From Galeopsis tetrahit (taxonomy: Eukaryota; Streptophyta; Magnoliopsida; Lamiales; Lamiaceae): a stretch of DNA of 64,000 bases. Location: NCBI GenBank assembly GCA_963675135.1, contig OY776125.1, positions 49,196,513-49,260,512 of the forward strand, given 5' to 3'. The notes under the pieces are model-generated. The model searched no databases. It was not told the DNA's origin and was given only the letters and a program-made list of their open reading frames with translations. Shown here piece by piece: positions 29,806-40,199 of the stretch; positions within the stretch are counted from its first letter, which is position 1, and every line of letters starts with the position of its first letter. A program made the position numbers and the translations under genes.

Positions 29806-32349
29806 ATGTCTCTTGAGATCAGCGCTAACAAGTTACCTAAGTTCCAGGTTCAAGACTACGACTATTGGAAGCTAAGGATGGAAGCCATCTTCAGCTCCAC
29901 TCACGACTTAATGATCTCCGTCGTCACTGAAGGTCCAATTGTGACCATGATCCCCAATACTGCTGCCCTGGATACAAATCAACCCGTGGGTACACTCGTC
30001 AGGAAACCAAGGTCAGAACTAACCTCTGAAGAAATGAGACAGAATAATTTGGATAGCTTGGCCAAGAATTACATCTTACACACTCTTCCTAACGAGTATC
30101 TGGGAAAAGTGTTAAAATGTAAAACTGCCAAAGAAATGTGGGATCGCTTAGCTATCATTTGTGAAGGGACATCCCTAATCAAAGAAAGCAAGCTTTCCAC
30201 TGCAGTCCAAAGATTCGAATCATTTCATATGAAAGCTGGTGAAACAATAGACCAGTTGGATACTCGTTTTACTAAAATCATGAATGACTTGGAAGTCCTT
30301 GGTAAATCTTATACTCCTCGTGAAATCAATCTTAGGATTCTCAAAAGCCTTGATAGTCGATGGAAAATGGTAAAAATGCTTGTTAAGAATACCCAAGATA
30401 TAGACGTATGGACAGCAGAGACTATGTTTCAAACTCTAAAGGCTCATGAGTTTGATCTAGACGAAGATGAACCCATAGTTAGTAGTGACAGAGAACATGC
30501 TGTATCTAAGAACGTTGCTTTTAAGGCTAGTTCGTCTAAGATAGACAGGTCTAAGACTAAGACTAGGTCTGCTTCTGTTAAAGACGAGATAGATACTGAT
30601 CTTAGTCTGAAGGATCAGGTAAGCCTCATGGTTAGAAAGTTTGATAGGCTGAATAAACGTTTTGGAAGATACAAGAAGTTCTATAGAGAGCATAGAGGGT
30701 CTGCTTCTAAGAACTCGTCTGAAACCAGACGAGACCGAAACTCGTCCGAAAGGAGAGACGAAGTCTCGAAAGGTAACAGACAAGATAGAGAGTCTGATGG
30801 TAGGAAGATTACTCGTTCTGATAGACGTGATAAACGAAGGAACAACTCTCCTATTAAAAAGGCTACTAATGATCTCGTGTGCTATAACTGTGAGAAACCA
30901 GGTCACTACATATATGAATGTCCAGACCTGAGTACTGATGATCGAGAAGAATGCAAAGCACGAAGGGAAAGAAGATACAACCGTGGTAAAAAGGCAATGA
31001 TGGCCAATGAGGACTCTGACTCTGACTCAGACGAGTTGCCATCATCCTCATCTAGCTACCCGTCTGAACCAGATCACAATGAAGCCTTCATAGTAGATGA
31101 TGGTCTATGCTTCATGGCTAAAATCGACCAAGAGGTATCATCTGCCACTTCTTTTCAATCTTGTGATGAATCAGATTCTGATGAAAGTGATACTGCCAGT
31201 AGCAAAGTAGGGAGTAGTCTTCAGCACTCTACTAGTGCAGTTGAAGACGACCTCCTACTTGCCAACAAGGCATTCATTGAAGTCAGTGACGAAAACATCA
31301 TTTTAAGACAAGAAATCATTGATCTTAAGGAAGCCCAGTCTAAAGTAGATCCTAATATAACAGTCCTAAATGAACGCTTGCAAGAAGAGTTGAGACAACT
31401 CAAAGACAAGTGTGCATTAACAGACAAGTTGTATCAAGACCTACTTAAGACACATGCTACTGAGAAACATGAATTCAATGTTTTACAAAGCAAGTTCAAA
31501 AAGCTTGAAGAACGTAATAAGTTCTTAGAAACCGAGGTTGTCACTCTAGACCTTAAACTTACTGACCTGGTTAACTCATCTAAGGTTAACCTTGAATTGT
31601 CAGATAGGTATAGGGCTCCTGCTGACAAGACAGGCATAGGTGCTGAGACACCCAGCTCGTCTACTCAAATTCCTAAGAACCCTACTATTTTCATCTCAAG
31701 TTCTTTGACTAATGATAAAGGAAAAGAACCAATGATATACGATATTGACACTCCATCTAAAGGTACTGTACCAAAACAAGCTCAAGTTAACATTCCAAAT
31801 ACCAAGGGAGGTAAAAAGAAAGTTAACAACAAGTCTGTTCCGTTTAAGACAAGTCAACAAAGGACTAGGAATCGTGGACGACCAAATCAGGTCAGATACG
31901 AGGACTGGTATCCTGAGGAGACGAGTACTAAACTAGTACAGACTAGACGACAAGAGTCTAGACCTCCTTTCATAAGGCAGTCTCAACTCTACTCGTCTAG
32001 ACCTAGACAGGAAGGTCCAAAATATCGTACACAAGCTGTTCTATATCCTCCACCTTTGTCATATGATATCAAAGGAGAAGAAAGACCTAAACATGTCTAT
32101 AAACCGTATGGACCTAATGCATACAAACCTTACTCTGACTATCATAGACAAGTGCCTGCTCAAGTAGAGATTAAGTCAAAAGGCTATCTCCAAAGAGTAG
32201 ACCCGAACTCGACTGATAGGCCAGATAGGGACAACAAGGTCTTATTTTGCAACAAATATGGTCGAAAGCTCAGAAGGTCAAACTTGTTCAGGACTCCAAT
32301 GTACATTTGGATTCCATTGAACTCGACTAACCCCCAAGGACCCCAATAA
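29806..32349 (+). CDS. gag: gag of element B
   Basis: The 847-residue product starts at MSLEISANKLPKFQVQDYDY. Residues ~10-220 are a UBN2-type Gag domain with the family's CKTAKEMWDRL and CEGTSLIKESKL stretches. A charged Arg/Asp/Ser-rich linker follows, then a CCHC zinc knuckle (CYNCEKPGHYIYEC, ~residues 359-372), an acidic Ser-rich segment, a coiled coil (~485-605) and a basic tail. The layout is the same as in gag of element A. It ends at TAA 32347-32349, before the conserved GGTACCTAA junction at 32358-32366, whereas gag of A reads through that word. Pol lies in a different frame. Confidence 0.95.
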   Translation: MSLEISANKLPKFQVQDYDYWKLRMEAIFSSTHDLMISVVTEGPIVTMIPNTAALDTNQPVGTLVRKPRSELTSEEMRQNNLDSLAKNYILHTLPNEYLGKVLKCKTAKEMWDRLAIICEGTSLIKESKLSTAVQRFESFHMKAGETIDQLDTRFTKIMNDLEVLGKSYTPREINLRILKSLDSRWKMVKMLVKNTQDIDVWTAETMFQTLKAHEFDLDEDEPIVSSDREHAVSKNVAFKASSSKIDRSKTKTRSASVKDEIDTDLSLKDQVSLMVRKFDRLNKRFGRYKKFYREHRGSASKNSSETRRDRNSSERRDEVSKGNRQDRESDGRKITRSDRRDKRRNNSPIKKATNDLVCYNCEKPGHYIYECPDLSTDDREECKARRERRYNRGKKAMMANEDSDSDSDELPSSSSSYPSEPDHNEAFIVDDGLCFMAKIDQEVSSATSFQSCDESDSDESDTASSKVGSSLQHSTSAVEDDLLLANKAFIEVSDENIILRQEIIDLKEAQSKVDPNITVLNERLQEELRQLKDKCALTDKLYQDLLKTHATEKHEFNVLQSKFKKLEERNKFLETEVVTLDLKLTDLVNSSKVNLELSDRYRAPADKTGIGAETPSSSTQIPKNPTIFISSSLTNDKGKEPMIYDIDTPSKGTVPKQAQVNIPNTKGGKKKVNNKSVPFKTSQQRTRNRGRPNQVRYEDWYPEETSTKLVQTRRQESRPPFIRQSQLYSSRPRQEGPKYRTQAVLYPPPLSYDIKGEERPKHVYKPYGPNAYKPYSDYHRQVPAQVEIKSKGYLQRVDPNSTDRPDRDNKVLFCNKYGRKLRRSNLFRTPMYIWIPLNSTNPQGPQ

Positions 32350-32390
32350 ACAAGGAGGGTACCTAAATTATGTAATATCATCTATTGCAG
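32350..32390 (+). other. gag-pol junction with splice-acceptor-like end
   Basis: The junction contains GGTACCTAA (32358-32366) and ends CTATTGCAG (32382-32390), directly followed by pol codons. Element A has the same two words on the minus strand around 11556-11579, and element C has CTAATGCAGGG at about 60882-60892. The conserved TGCAG-G end resembles a 3' splice site. Confidence 0.55.
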
Positions 32391-35300
32391 GGTCGACTCG
32401 ATCTATACAAGAAGGGTGGCTCAACAGGAGAAACTTGGTACATAGACAGTGGCTGTTCGCACCACATGACTGGTACCAAGACTCTCTTATCAAGCTACCA
32501 TGAGCAAGAAGGACCAAAAGTGATATTTGGTGATAGCTCCACTGCTGTTACCAAAGGATTTGGTTACATTCGGAATGGAGACATAGAGATACAAGATGTT
32601 TCTTATGTTGAAGGCTTGAAATACAATTTACTCTCTGTTTCACAATTTTGTGATCGTGGATACAAGGTGCAGTTCAAGAGTCAGAAATGTGAAATCATTG
32701 ACAAAAAGACACACACAGTCTTACTGGTCGGCATTAGACAAGGAAGTGTGTACATAGTGAACTGGAACAGTTGTCCGAGGGACACCTGTCTACTTACTAA
32801 GAATCCTAAAGAACTTGGCTGGCTCTGGCATAGACGCCTTTGTCATCTAAACTTTAAGGTTCTTAATAAGATAGCCAGAGACTACCTTGTGGAAGGTATT
32901 CCCAATGAAGTCTACTATAAGTCACATGTATGCACGTCCTGTCAAAAAGGTAAACAGGTAAAGGGTTCTTTTAAATCTATTCCATCCCTCTCAACCAGTA
33001 GAGTTCTTGAACTTCTACATATGGACTTACATGGCCCAATAACTCCTCCAACTTTGAACGGTAGAAGGTACACACTTGTTGTGGTAGATGACTATTCTAA
33101 GTTCACATGGGTAGTCTTCTTACACAAGAAGAGTGATACACAAACACTTTTGCCTGATCTGTTGAAGAAGTTACAGGTTGAGAAGAATCAGTCAATTGTC
33201 AAGATCCGTAGTGACAAGGGTACTGAATTCATTAACTGCTATATTAAAGAATTTTGTTCTAAGCGTGGCATCCAGCACCTTACTAGTGCAGCAAGGACAC
33301 CACAACAAAATGGAGTAGCAGAGCGAAGGAACATAACTCTTAAGGAGGCCTGCAGGACCATGCTGACAGAGTATAATACTCCTCAGAAATTTTGGGCAGA
33401 AGCTATCAATACTGCATGCCACTCACAAAACAGAAGTGCTATCAATAAAGCACTAGGTAAGACGCCCTATGAGGTATGGAAAGGTAGAAAACCCAGAGTT
33501 TCATATTTTCATATATTTGGATGCAAGTGTTTCATCCATAACAATGGGAAAAGCAAGTTGAATGCATTCGATGCTAAAGCAGACGAGGGGATATTCTTAG
33601 GATACTCCTCGACTAGCAAAGCATTTAGAGTATTCAACTACTCAACCCTTTGTGTGGAAGAAACACCACATGTGGTTTTCGAAGAATCTCAACAGGACTC
33701 ATCTGCCAACAAGATCAGTGAGAAAGTTACTGAGCTAACTGTCGAATCTGACAAAGACTCAGAGGTATATGAATTCGTTCAAGCATACAATCCATTCATA
33801 AAAGCTCTTGAGTCAGATGACCAGAAGAAGGTGAGTGCTCAAGGTAACTCTATTAGACCAGTTGACATGCCTAAACTAGTCGACTCGTCTACTCCCATTA
33901 AATCTTCTGATTATAATGATGTTGACATGCATGATGTTGTACATGATATAGATGATAGTACTATTGTTAAGAATAGAAATACATGGAAATCAGCACATAA
34001 TACTGAAAATATTATTGGTGACTCTACTGTTGGTGTTAAGACTAGACGACAACTCTTTGAGTCGCAAGAACAATCTAGTCCATCTCTGTTTTGCTGGTGT
34101 TGTTTCCTCTCATCTATCGAGCCAAAAACCATTAATGAGGCATTGGCTGATAGTAATTGGATCATTGCTATGCAAGACGAGTTGAATCAGTTTGTTCGAA
34201 ACGACGTCTGGGAACTTGTCGATAGACCGAAACATCATAATGTAGTTGGCACTCGATGGATTTTCAAGAATAAGAAAGATGAGAATGATGTAGTTGTTCG
34301 TAATAAGGCTAGACTAGTTGCCCAAGGCTATTCACAAGCTGAAGGCATAGACTATGATGAAACATATGCTCCTGTTGCTAGACTAGAAGCCATTCGATTG
34401 TTCCTTGCATATGCTGCTTACATGAAATTTACTGTATATCAAATGGATGTTAAAAGTGCATTTCTTAACGGTATTCTTGCGGAAGAAGTGTATGTTGAAC
34501 AACCCCCAGGTTTCGAAGTCAAAGGTAATCAGGTATACAAATTAAAGAAGGCCTTATATGGACTAAAGCAAGCTCCAAGAGCCTGGTACGATACTCTTTC
34601 TCAATTTCTATTAGAAAATGGTTTTACTAAAGGCAAGGTAGATAGAACCTTGTTTAGAAGACAAGAAGGGAAAGACATTTTACTCGTCCAAATTTACGTA
34701 GATGACATCATTTTTGGTTCACCTAACAAAAAGCTGAGTGAAAGTTTCTCAACACTCATGCAAAGTAAATTTGAGATGTCTATGATGGGTGAAATGAACT
34801 ACTTTCTTGGACTTCAAGTAAAACAGACCCCAGAAGGGATTTTCATAAATCAAGCAAAATACACTCGTAATCTACTAGACAAGTACGGTATTAAGACATG
34901 TAAATCTTCTGGAGTACCTATGCAACCTACTTACAGGATGGATCCAGACGAGAATGGTAAATGTACTGATCAAACTCATTACCGTGGTCTTATTGGATCA
35001 CTACTCTACTTGACTGCTAGTAGACCTGATATTGCATTTTCTGTTGGTGTTTGTGCTCGTTTTCAAGCTAATCCAAAAGAGAGTCATACGGAAACCACTA
35101 AAAGGATGTTGAAATATTTGAAAGGAACCATCAATCGTGGTATATGGTATCCTTCAAATGATGATTTATCTCTAAGTGGCTACTCTGATTCTGATTTTGG
35201 TGGTTGTAGAATAGATAGGAAATCTACATCTGGTTCTTGTCAATTCTTAGGCACAAAACTCATTTCATGGTTTTCGAAAAAGCAGACAAGTGTTGCTACC

Positions 35301-35651
35301 TCTACTACTGAAGCCGAGTACATGGCTGCTGGTAGTTGTTGTAGTCAATTATTGTGGCTTATTCAACAGCTTAGAGATTATAATATTTGTGAATCAAATG
35401 TTCCTATATTCTGTGACAGTAATAGTGCAATTGCCATTACACAAAATCCTGTTCTGCACACACGTTGTAAACATGTTGATGTGAAACACCATTTCATACG
35501 TGATCATGTAGAAAAGAAGGATATTCGCATGGAAAAGATTCATACTGATTTTCAAAGAGCTGATATTTTCACAAAACCATTACCTGAGGCCCGATTTCGT
35601 GAATTATGCATTAGTCTAGGACTGATTGATCTTGATCCTACTAGTATGTAG
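32385..35651 (+). CDS. pol: pol of element B: protease, integrase, reverse transcriptase, RNase H
   Basis: The frame is open from 32376 and has no ATG near its start; 32385 (TTG) marks the beginning of homology only. It gives about 1088 residues. The protease active site WYIDSGCSHHMTG is at residue ~21. The integrase zinc site (WHRRLCHLNF, then CTSCQKGK) is at ~148-185, and its catalytic residues are in MDLHGPI (~214), RSDKGTEF (~275) and NGVAERRN (~311). Reverse transcriptase has IYVDDIIFGS (~770), and RNase H spans ~930-1065 with SDFGGCRIDRKSTSG, TEAEYMAAGSC and ADIFTKPL. Length and motifs are complete for a copia Pol. Expression must come from frameshift, splicing or a gag-pol bypass, because gag ends upstream in another frame. 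Confidence 0.95.
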   Translation: MQGRLDLYKKGGSTGETWYIDSGCSHHMTGTKTLLSSYHEQEGPKVIFGDSSTAVTKGFGYIRNGDIEIQDVSYVEGLKYNLLSVSQFCDRGYKVQFKSQKCEIIDKKTHTVLLVGIRQGSVYIVNWNSCPRDTCLLTKNPKELGWLWHRRLCHLNFKVLNKIARDYLVEGIPNEVYYKSHVCTSCQKGKQVKGSFKSIPSLSTSRVLELLHMDLHGPITPPTLNGRRYTLVVVDDYSKFTWVVFLHKKSDTQTLLPDLLKKLQVEKNQSIVKIRSDKGTEFINCYIKEFCSKRGIQHLTSAARTPQQNGVAERRNITLKEACRTMLTEYNTPQKFWAEAINTACHSQNRSAINKALGKTPYEVWKGRKPRVSYFHIFGCKCFIHNNGKSKLNAFDAKADEGIFLGYSSTSKAFRVFNYSTLCVEETPHVVFEESQQDSSANKISEKVTELTVESDKDSEVYEFVQAYNPFIKALESDDQKKVSAQGNSIRPVDMPKLVDSSTPIKSSDYNDVDMHDVVHDIDDSTIVKNRNTWKSAHNTENIIGDSTVGVKTRRQLFESQEQSSPSLFCWCCFLSSIEPKTINEALADSNWIIAMQDELNQFVRNDVWELVDRPKHHNVVGTRWIFKNKKDENDVVVRNKARLVAQGYSQAEGIDYDETYAPVARLEAIRLFLAYAAYMKFTVYQMDVKSAFLNGILAEEVYVEQPPGFEVKGNQVYKLKKALYGLKQAPRAWYDTLSQFLLENGFTKGKVDRTLFRRQEGKDILLVQIYVDDIIFGSPNKKLSESFSTLMQSKFEMSMMGEMNYFLGLQVKQTPEGIFINQAKYTRNLLDKYGIKTCKSSGVPMQPTYRMDPDENGKCTDQTHYRGLIGSLLYLTASRPDIAFSVGVCARFQANPKESHTETTKRMLKYLKGTINRGIWYPSNDDLSLSGYSDSDFGGCRIDRKSTSGSCQFLGTKLISWFSKKQTSVATSTTEAEYMAAGSCCSQLLWLIQQLRDYNICESNVPIFCDSNSAIAITQNPVLHTRCKHVDVKHHFIRDHVEKKDIRMEKIHTDFQRADIFTKPLPEARFRELCISLGLIDLDPTSM

Positions 35652-36556
35652 AAATGTACTAACCAAACAGGTACGGTCTTAAGAAGAAAGGAGAAATAGA
35701 CAAGTTACCATGAAAACACAGAGCACTCGTCTACTCACTCAACAGACAGGTATACAAGGTCAGACAAGTTGACCATCCAACCCGATGAGGAAGCTGGTAA
35801 AGCTGAGGGTAATACTAAGGGAATACACATTTAAGGGGGAATCCTTGATTTCTTAAAGATCCTTATGTTGACTCTTTAGTTTGGTAACAGTCATCTTGTT
35901 TGAACCTTGATCATTGACTTAGATTGATATTCATTATTAATTATCCTACTCGACTACCTGTAGTACATCCAATCTATAGTGCAAGAAAAGACAGGTACAT
36001 ATAATCATTTGATGATTCTAAGTAGACAAGCACAATCAAAGGGGGAACTCGTCTTGTGCATGCCAGTCTACTCGTCTGTTCTGGATAGACACGAACAGAC
36101 AAGATAAGTGTTCCTTTGATGTAAATATTCTAAGTGTTTAAACAAAACGAGTTAAGGATATATATGTCATTTGAGTATTGAAAGTTTGAAAAACCTAGAA
36201 TTGGATGTATACACTCCATTTAATGAGGTGTATATAACCAGTCCGCGCCAAAAACTCTACTTTGCTAGGTCAGAGGAATGCACTCCTCTATTCTACCAAT
36301 AGATGAGGCGGATTTCAAATTTCACAATACTAAATCACGTAATATTCTCGATTCCGTCAAACTGAATTTCAAAGGACTTTCATACTTAACCATTGGATTA
36401 AATCTCTCAATCTCAACCATTGATTTCAACTCAAGGTTTAAATAAAACCCACTCTACTCGTTCGTAACTGCTCACAAGTGTTTATCTCTTGATTCTCATA
36501 ACTTCTCAAGAACTCAAGTTCTTTCGAAATCTCTTATTTTTCTTAATCATTCTACT
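35652..36556 (+). other. Spacer between pol and third ORF of element B
   Basis: No gene is visible. Two internal polypurine-like runs, TTAAGGGGGA (35831-35840) and AAAGGGGGAAC (36038-36048), resemble second plus-strand priming sites. The first has an inverted counterpart in element C near 57492. CTCGTCT and AGACAAG words are frequent. Confidence 0.7.
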
Positions 36557-39500
36557 ATGTCGATTGTTTCGATATTTGATGCCCGTACTAACATGCAAGC
36601 AAGATTCGATCTAGGCAAGTACATTACAGAAGGAAGAGTGCATGTGGAGGGTTCGGTGTTCTTCAAAGGGAATCACACTGAAGACAACAAAGAAATTCTG
36701 ATTAAATGCTTCAGATGTGGATTGAGACCCTATTTGGAGGCATTTCCCGAGGTTGTGCTAGAGGAAGAAGTATTAGAATTTTATTCTACTGCAACTCGAC
36801 AAGGCGACTCGATTGAAGCCTTTGTTGGTAGAAGGCGAGTGGAGATTACTCGTGATTTTCTGACAGAATCTCTGAAATTGCCATCCGGTTCGATAGATAT
36901 CGAAAGATATGCTGAAGGCAGAGAATTGAGGTATTTGAGTATTTTCTGTGGAAGGAGGCTGAAATTGAAAAGTGATGGTAAAGTTCCTGTAGTCAAGAAG
37001 AAGGAGCTACTTGACAAGTACAAGACTCTTCTTGATATCGCATCAAAAATGTTGTTAGGAGTCACTGGGAGTTTTGACTCTGTAACGCCCCAGAAAGCAA
37101 GAATAATGGCTGTGATTTACGATGGAATCACTGAAGGAAACTGGACTAAACTCTTCTTGGATAGATTGATGTATTACAAGAAGTTTGTGCAAGTTGACAC
37201 CAGTACAGTCAACTGGGTTGTAACTGCGAATGTTAGCTTTGGAAACAAGCTAAGTATCATTCTACCCATCTTATTGCCCAACAAGACGAGTTGGAGTAAA
37301 GGCAAGCCATTCCACCCTCTAAAGCATTATTTGAAGAAGGAGGCCCTGGCAAAGCAAGCTGCTGCTAGATCGGCTGCCACCAGACAAGTCCAAATCAATC
37401 CTGATGACGCCATGATTGAAGCTGCCTCGTCTAGTGCTGGAGAAGACGAGTTGGGCAGTGAAGGTTCTGAGGAAGCTGAGGATGGAACTAGTGGAAGACT
37501 AGTTCAGTATGTGGAAGAGGAGGCTATGATTGAGGCTGAAGGAGATTCGGAAGAAACTCACTCAGACAAGGAGCCTGAGACGAAAGAGGACGAATTGCAA
37601 GTATATCGACTGGTGAGAGTCGAGTCGAGTCCTTCACCAGACAAGTCGACTGAAGAAAAGGTTGGTACCTCTTCTAGAGCTTTGTCAATTCCTCTCTCTC
37701 TCCCTGTTAAAACCAAGGCCAGATCACTCCGATCTCGTGCTAAACCTGTACCCAAAACCTCGTCAGTGTTGGCAGTACATCCACTTCGAGCCAACATAAC
37801 CCCACACACTACTATATTCGATACAGTTGATACTTCTACAACTGTCGAACCAAACCAAGCCACATTAAAGCCCCAAGAAACCACCACCCAAATTCCTATT
37901 ACCTCAACAGAATATGTTGAACCCCTCAACCCATCTACTTCAGACAAGATACTAGTTGCCACTGCAACAACTGAGACAGGGACCCCACCTACTCAGACCC
38001 AGTCTGATGTTAGATTTGAATCCCTTGTTTATTATCCGATGTGCTTAAGGGAGAAGAGGGTTCGTGCTAAAGTTAGTAACAATCTGAAGAAGAGGCTCTC
38101 GTCTATTGAGATAGACACCTCGTCCGAACAGTATGAGAAACTCATTCGAATATGCACATGGGTTGCATTGAAGAAATCTTCTACTGATGATCTGTTTGAA
38201 GTCATCCAAGGCATGGGAGGTATTTCCAATTTTATGGATTGGGAAATGGAGCAAAGGGAGAATAGTGGAGTTCAAGATTATTCAGAACTTCTCCCACCTC
38301 ATGTTATTACAGCTCTGGTAAAGAGAATGCTGAATGTACCAGATGATGTGTTGCCTGCTTCACACATATTTGATGTTGGTATTCAAACTGACTTTGTGGA
38401 AGAAAAGTTGCCAGCTGAGTTAGTTGATGTTGCTGTTCAGACTGATCCGTCTGAGGAAGATGCTGTATATGTTGAAGAAGAAGACAACAACTCATTCGAT
38501 TTTGGTGAAGAAGATGATGAGTTTGTTGAAGCCATCTTGGTTAATGAAGATGAGTTAACTGAAACTCAGTCTACTGCTCATATGTTTCCGGAAGGACTTA
38601 TAGATGAGTTGAAGACAGAATTAAAGGAAGTAGTGAAGACATCTATTGAAGTGTTCTTAGAATCAAAGTTGAAGACAGTTCTTGTTGAACAGAATCAGTC
38701 CCTAGTTGACAGCTCCAGGGAATTGATAGTTGGAGAAGTGAATAAAATGGATTCTACTTTTCGACAAGAGATGTATACGCAAATTGAAGACTTCTTGAAA
38801 AGACAAGTTGACTACTTGGAGAACAGGTCTGTTACTTTTGCTAGGTCATTAGCTGAAGAGTCTAGTAAGATGGAAAGACTATACAGAGTAAAGATTGAGA
38901 TAGCAGATGAACAAAGACGAGAAGCACAAGATCAGTTGGTGCGTTCTCAAGCTATTCTCACTGAGCTGACTAAGCAAAACACCCTACTGCGTCAGACAGC
39001 TGTTCATTTCAAGGATGAATTGGCTATTAACTCGAAGAAGTTGGAGTCTACTGCTGATCGACTAGACAAGATGAGTCGTGATCAGACCCAACAAAAGCAG
39101 ATAGAGCTCGCGGCTGAAGCAATGAAGGAAGCACTGAAAGAAGAAATGACTCGATTCACTAGTCTATTCACTCTTAAGGCAAGTGATGAAGCCAAAAAGG
39201 GGGAAGAGACAAGTAGAGTTGAAGAGAAGTCAAGTGCAGAACCGGAAGTTAAAGCTGCTGCGACTGCGATAGAAGAGTTAAGGTATCCCAAAAGAGGAAG
39301 GCTGGTCAAGAAAGCAGATCTTGAAGAAGCTGCAGAACAAAAGAGATTGCTAAAAGGAAAGAGTGTTGCGTCTCCTGAAGGTGAAGTTCAGACTAGACAA
39401 GTCAAGAGGAAACTTGTTCTAGAGAAGAAGAAAGAAGAACTAGGAGATATTCTAGCTGATATTGGTGATGAAGAGGTTGAAGCTCTTCATAAGAAGCAGA

Positions 39501-39988
39501 AGCTGGAAGAAATTCATTATGCTAACAAGAAATTGCTGGGAAAGCATATCAAGAATTTGCTGAAGTTGAAGACTGATCCAGATCAAGTTGAGGATGCATA
39601 CATTGATAATTTCATTGATGATGAACATAAAGATGCATGGTTCAAAGTCAAGCTGAATTGGGAGTTGGATCACTGGATTATTCGCAAGTTTGGAGATCCA
39701 GAGAGCAAAGAAGAGTTATATGCAATTTTTGACAAGTTCATGGAAAATCAAGACAGGAATCTATGGAACTTGATCATGAGGATTGCTACTGCTGTAAGTT
39801 TTAATATCCTTGTTCCTATTTTTCCTAAATGGATTACTCCTATGTTAGGTTCTGGAAAAAGGATCGATCACAATCATATTAAGAAGTTTGAAGAAGACCT
39901 ACTGGAGAAGGAGAAGATCGAAACTGAAGAACACATGGATATCATTCACAAAAGACTACTAGATGCTTTTGGTGTTCCAAGTTCTTAA
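36557..39988 (+). CDS. Third ORF of element B, coiled-coil protein with paired QTD motifs
   Basis: The 1143-residue product starts with MSIVSIFDARTNM. Residues ~1-270 look folded and share short matches with the third ORF of element A. An acidic and then Ser/Thr/Pro-rich middle follows, then DVGIQTD (~608-612) and DVAVQTD (~626-630), which resemble dynein light chain LC8 binding sites. A long coiled coil spans ~690-880. Basic stretches follow (PKRGRLVKK, RQVKRKLVLEKKK), and then a conserved C-terminal domain of about 150 residues (WELDHWIIRKFGDPESKEEL). There is no signal peptide or membrane helix, so the common label 'envelope-like' is not supported. Its role is unknown. Confidence 0.85.
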   Translation: MSIVSIFDARTNMQARFDLGKYITEGRVHVEGSVFFKGNHTEDNKEILIKCFRCGLRPYLEAFPEVVLEEEVLEFYSTATRQGDSIEAFVGRRRVEITRDFLTESLKLPSGSIDIERYAEGRELRYLSIFCGRRLKLKSDGKVPVVKKKELLDKYKTLLDIASKMLLGVTGSFDSVTPQKARIMAVIYDGITEGNWTKLFLDRLMYYKKFVQVDTSTVNWVVTANVSFGNKLSIILPILLPNKTSWSKGKPFHPLKHYLKKEALAKQAAARSAATRQVQINPDDAMIEAASSSAGEDELGSEGSEEAEDGTSGRLVQYVEEEAMIEAEGDSEETHSDKEPETKEDELQVYRLVRVESSPSPDKSTEEKVGTSSRALSIPLSLPVKTKARSLRSRAKPVPKTSSVLAVHPLRANITPHTTIFDTVDTSTTVEPNQATLKPQETTTQIPITSTEYVEPLNPSTSDKILVATATTETGTPPTQTQSDVRFESLVYYPMCLREKRVRAKVSNNLKKRLSSIEIDTSSEQYEKLIRICTWVALKKSSTDDLFEVIQGMGGISNFMDWEMEQRENSGVQDYSELLPPHVITALVKRMLNVPDDVLPASHIFDVGIQTDFVEEKLPAELVDVAVQTDPSEEDAVYVEEEDNNSFDFGEEDDEFVEAILVNEDELTETQSTAHMFPEGLIDELKTELKEVVKTSIEVFLESKLKTVLVEQNQSLVDSSRELIVGEVNKMDSTFRQEMYTQIEDFLKRQVDYLENRSVTFARSLAEESSKMERLYRVKIEIADEQRREAQDQLVRSQAILTELTKQNTLLRQTAVHFKDELAINSKKLESTADRLDKMSRDQTQQKQIELAAEAMKEALKEEMTRFTSLFTLKASDEAKKGEETSRVEEKSSAEPEVKAAATAIEELRYPKRGRLVKKADLEEAAEQKRLLKGKSVASPEGEVQTRQVKRKLVLEKKKEELGDILADIGDEEVEALHKKQKLEEIHYANKKLLGKHIKNLLKLKTDPDQVEDAYIDNFIDDEHKDAWFKVKLNWELDHWIIRKFGDPESKEELYAIFDKFMENQDRNLWNLIMRIATAVSFNILVPIFPKWITPMLGSGKRIDHNHIKKFEEDLLEKEKIETEEHMDIIHKRLLDAFGVPSS

Positions 39989-40183
39989 GAAGGTAGTATA
40001 TCAGATTAATTGTTTGTTTTTTTTGCTCTGATTACTTAGTTTTATTTTGAGTTAGTATTTGTAATATCTACTGATCTTATTTCTGAATGAATGAAAAGAT
40101 AAAGTACTATTTGATGATTAAAAGACAAGATAACTACTTAACTAGTCTACTAATGAGAAAAGATTCAAGTAGTTTTGGCTTCA

Positions 40184-40199
40184 TCAAAAAGGGAGAAAT
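40184..40199 (+). other. Polypurine tract of element B
   Basis: An AAAAAGGGAGAAAT run immediately precedes the 3' LTR. The stretch 39989-40183 holds no gene. Confidence 0.8.
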
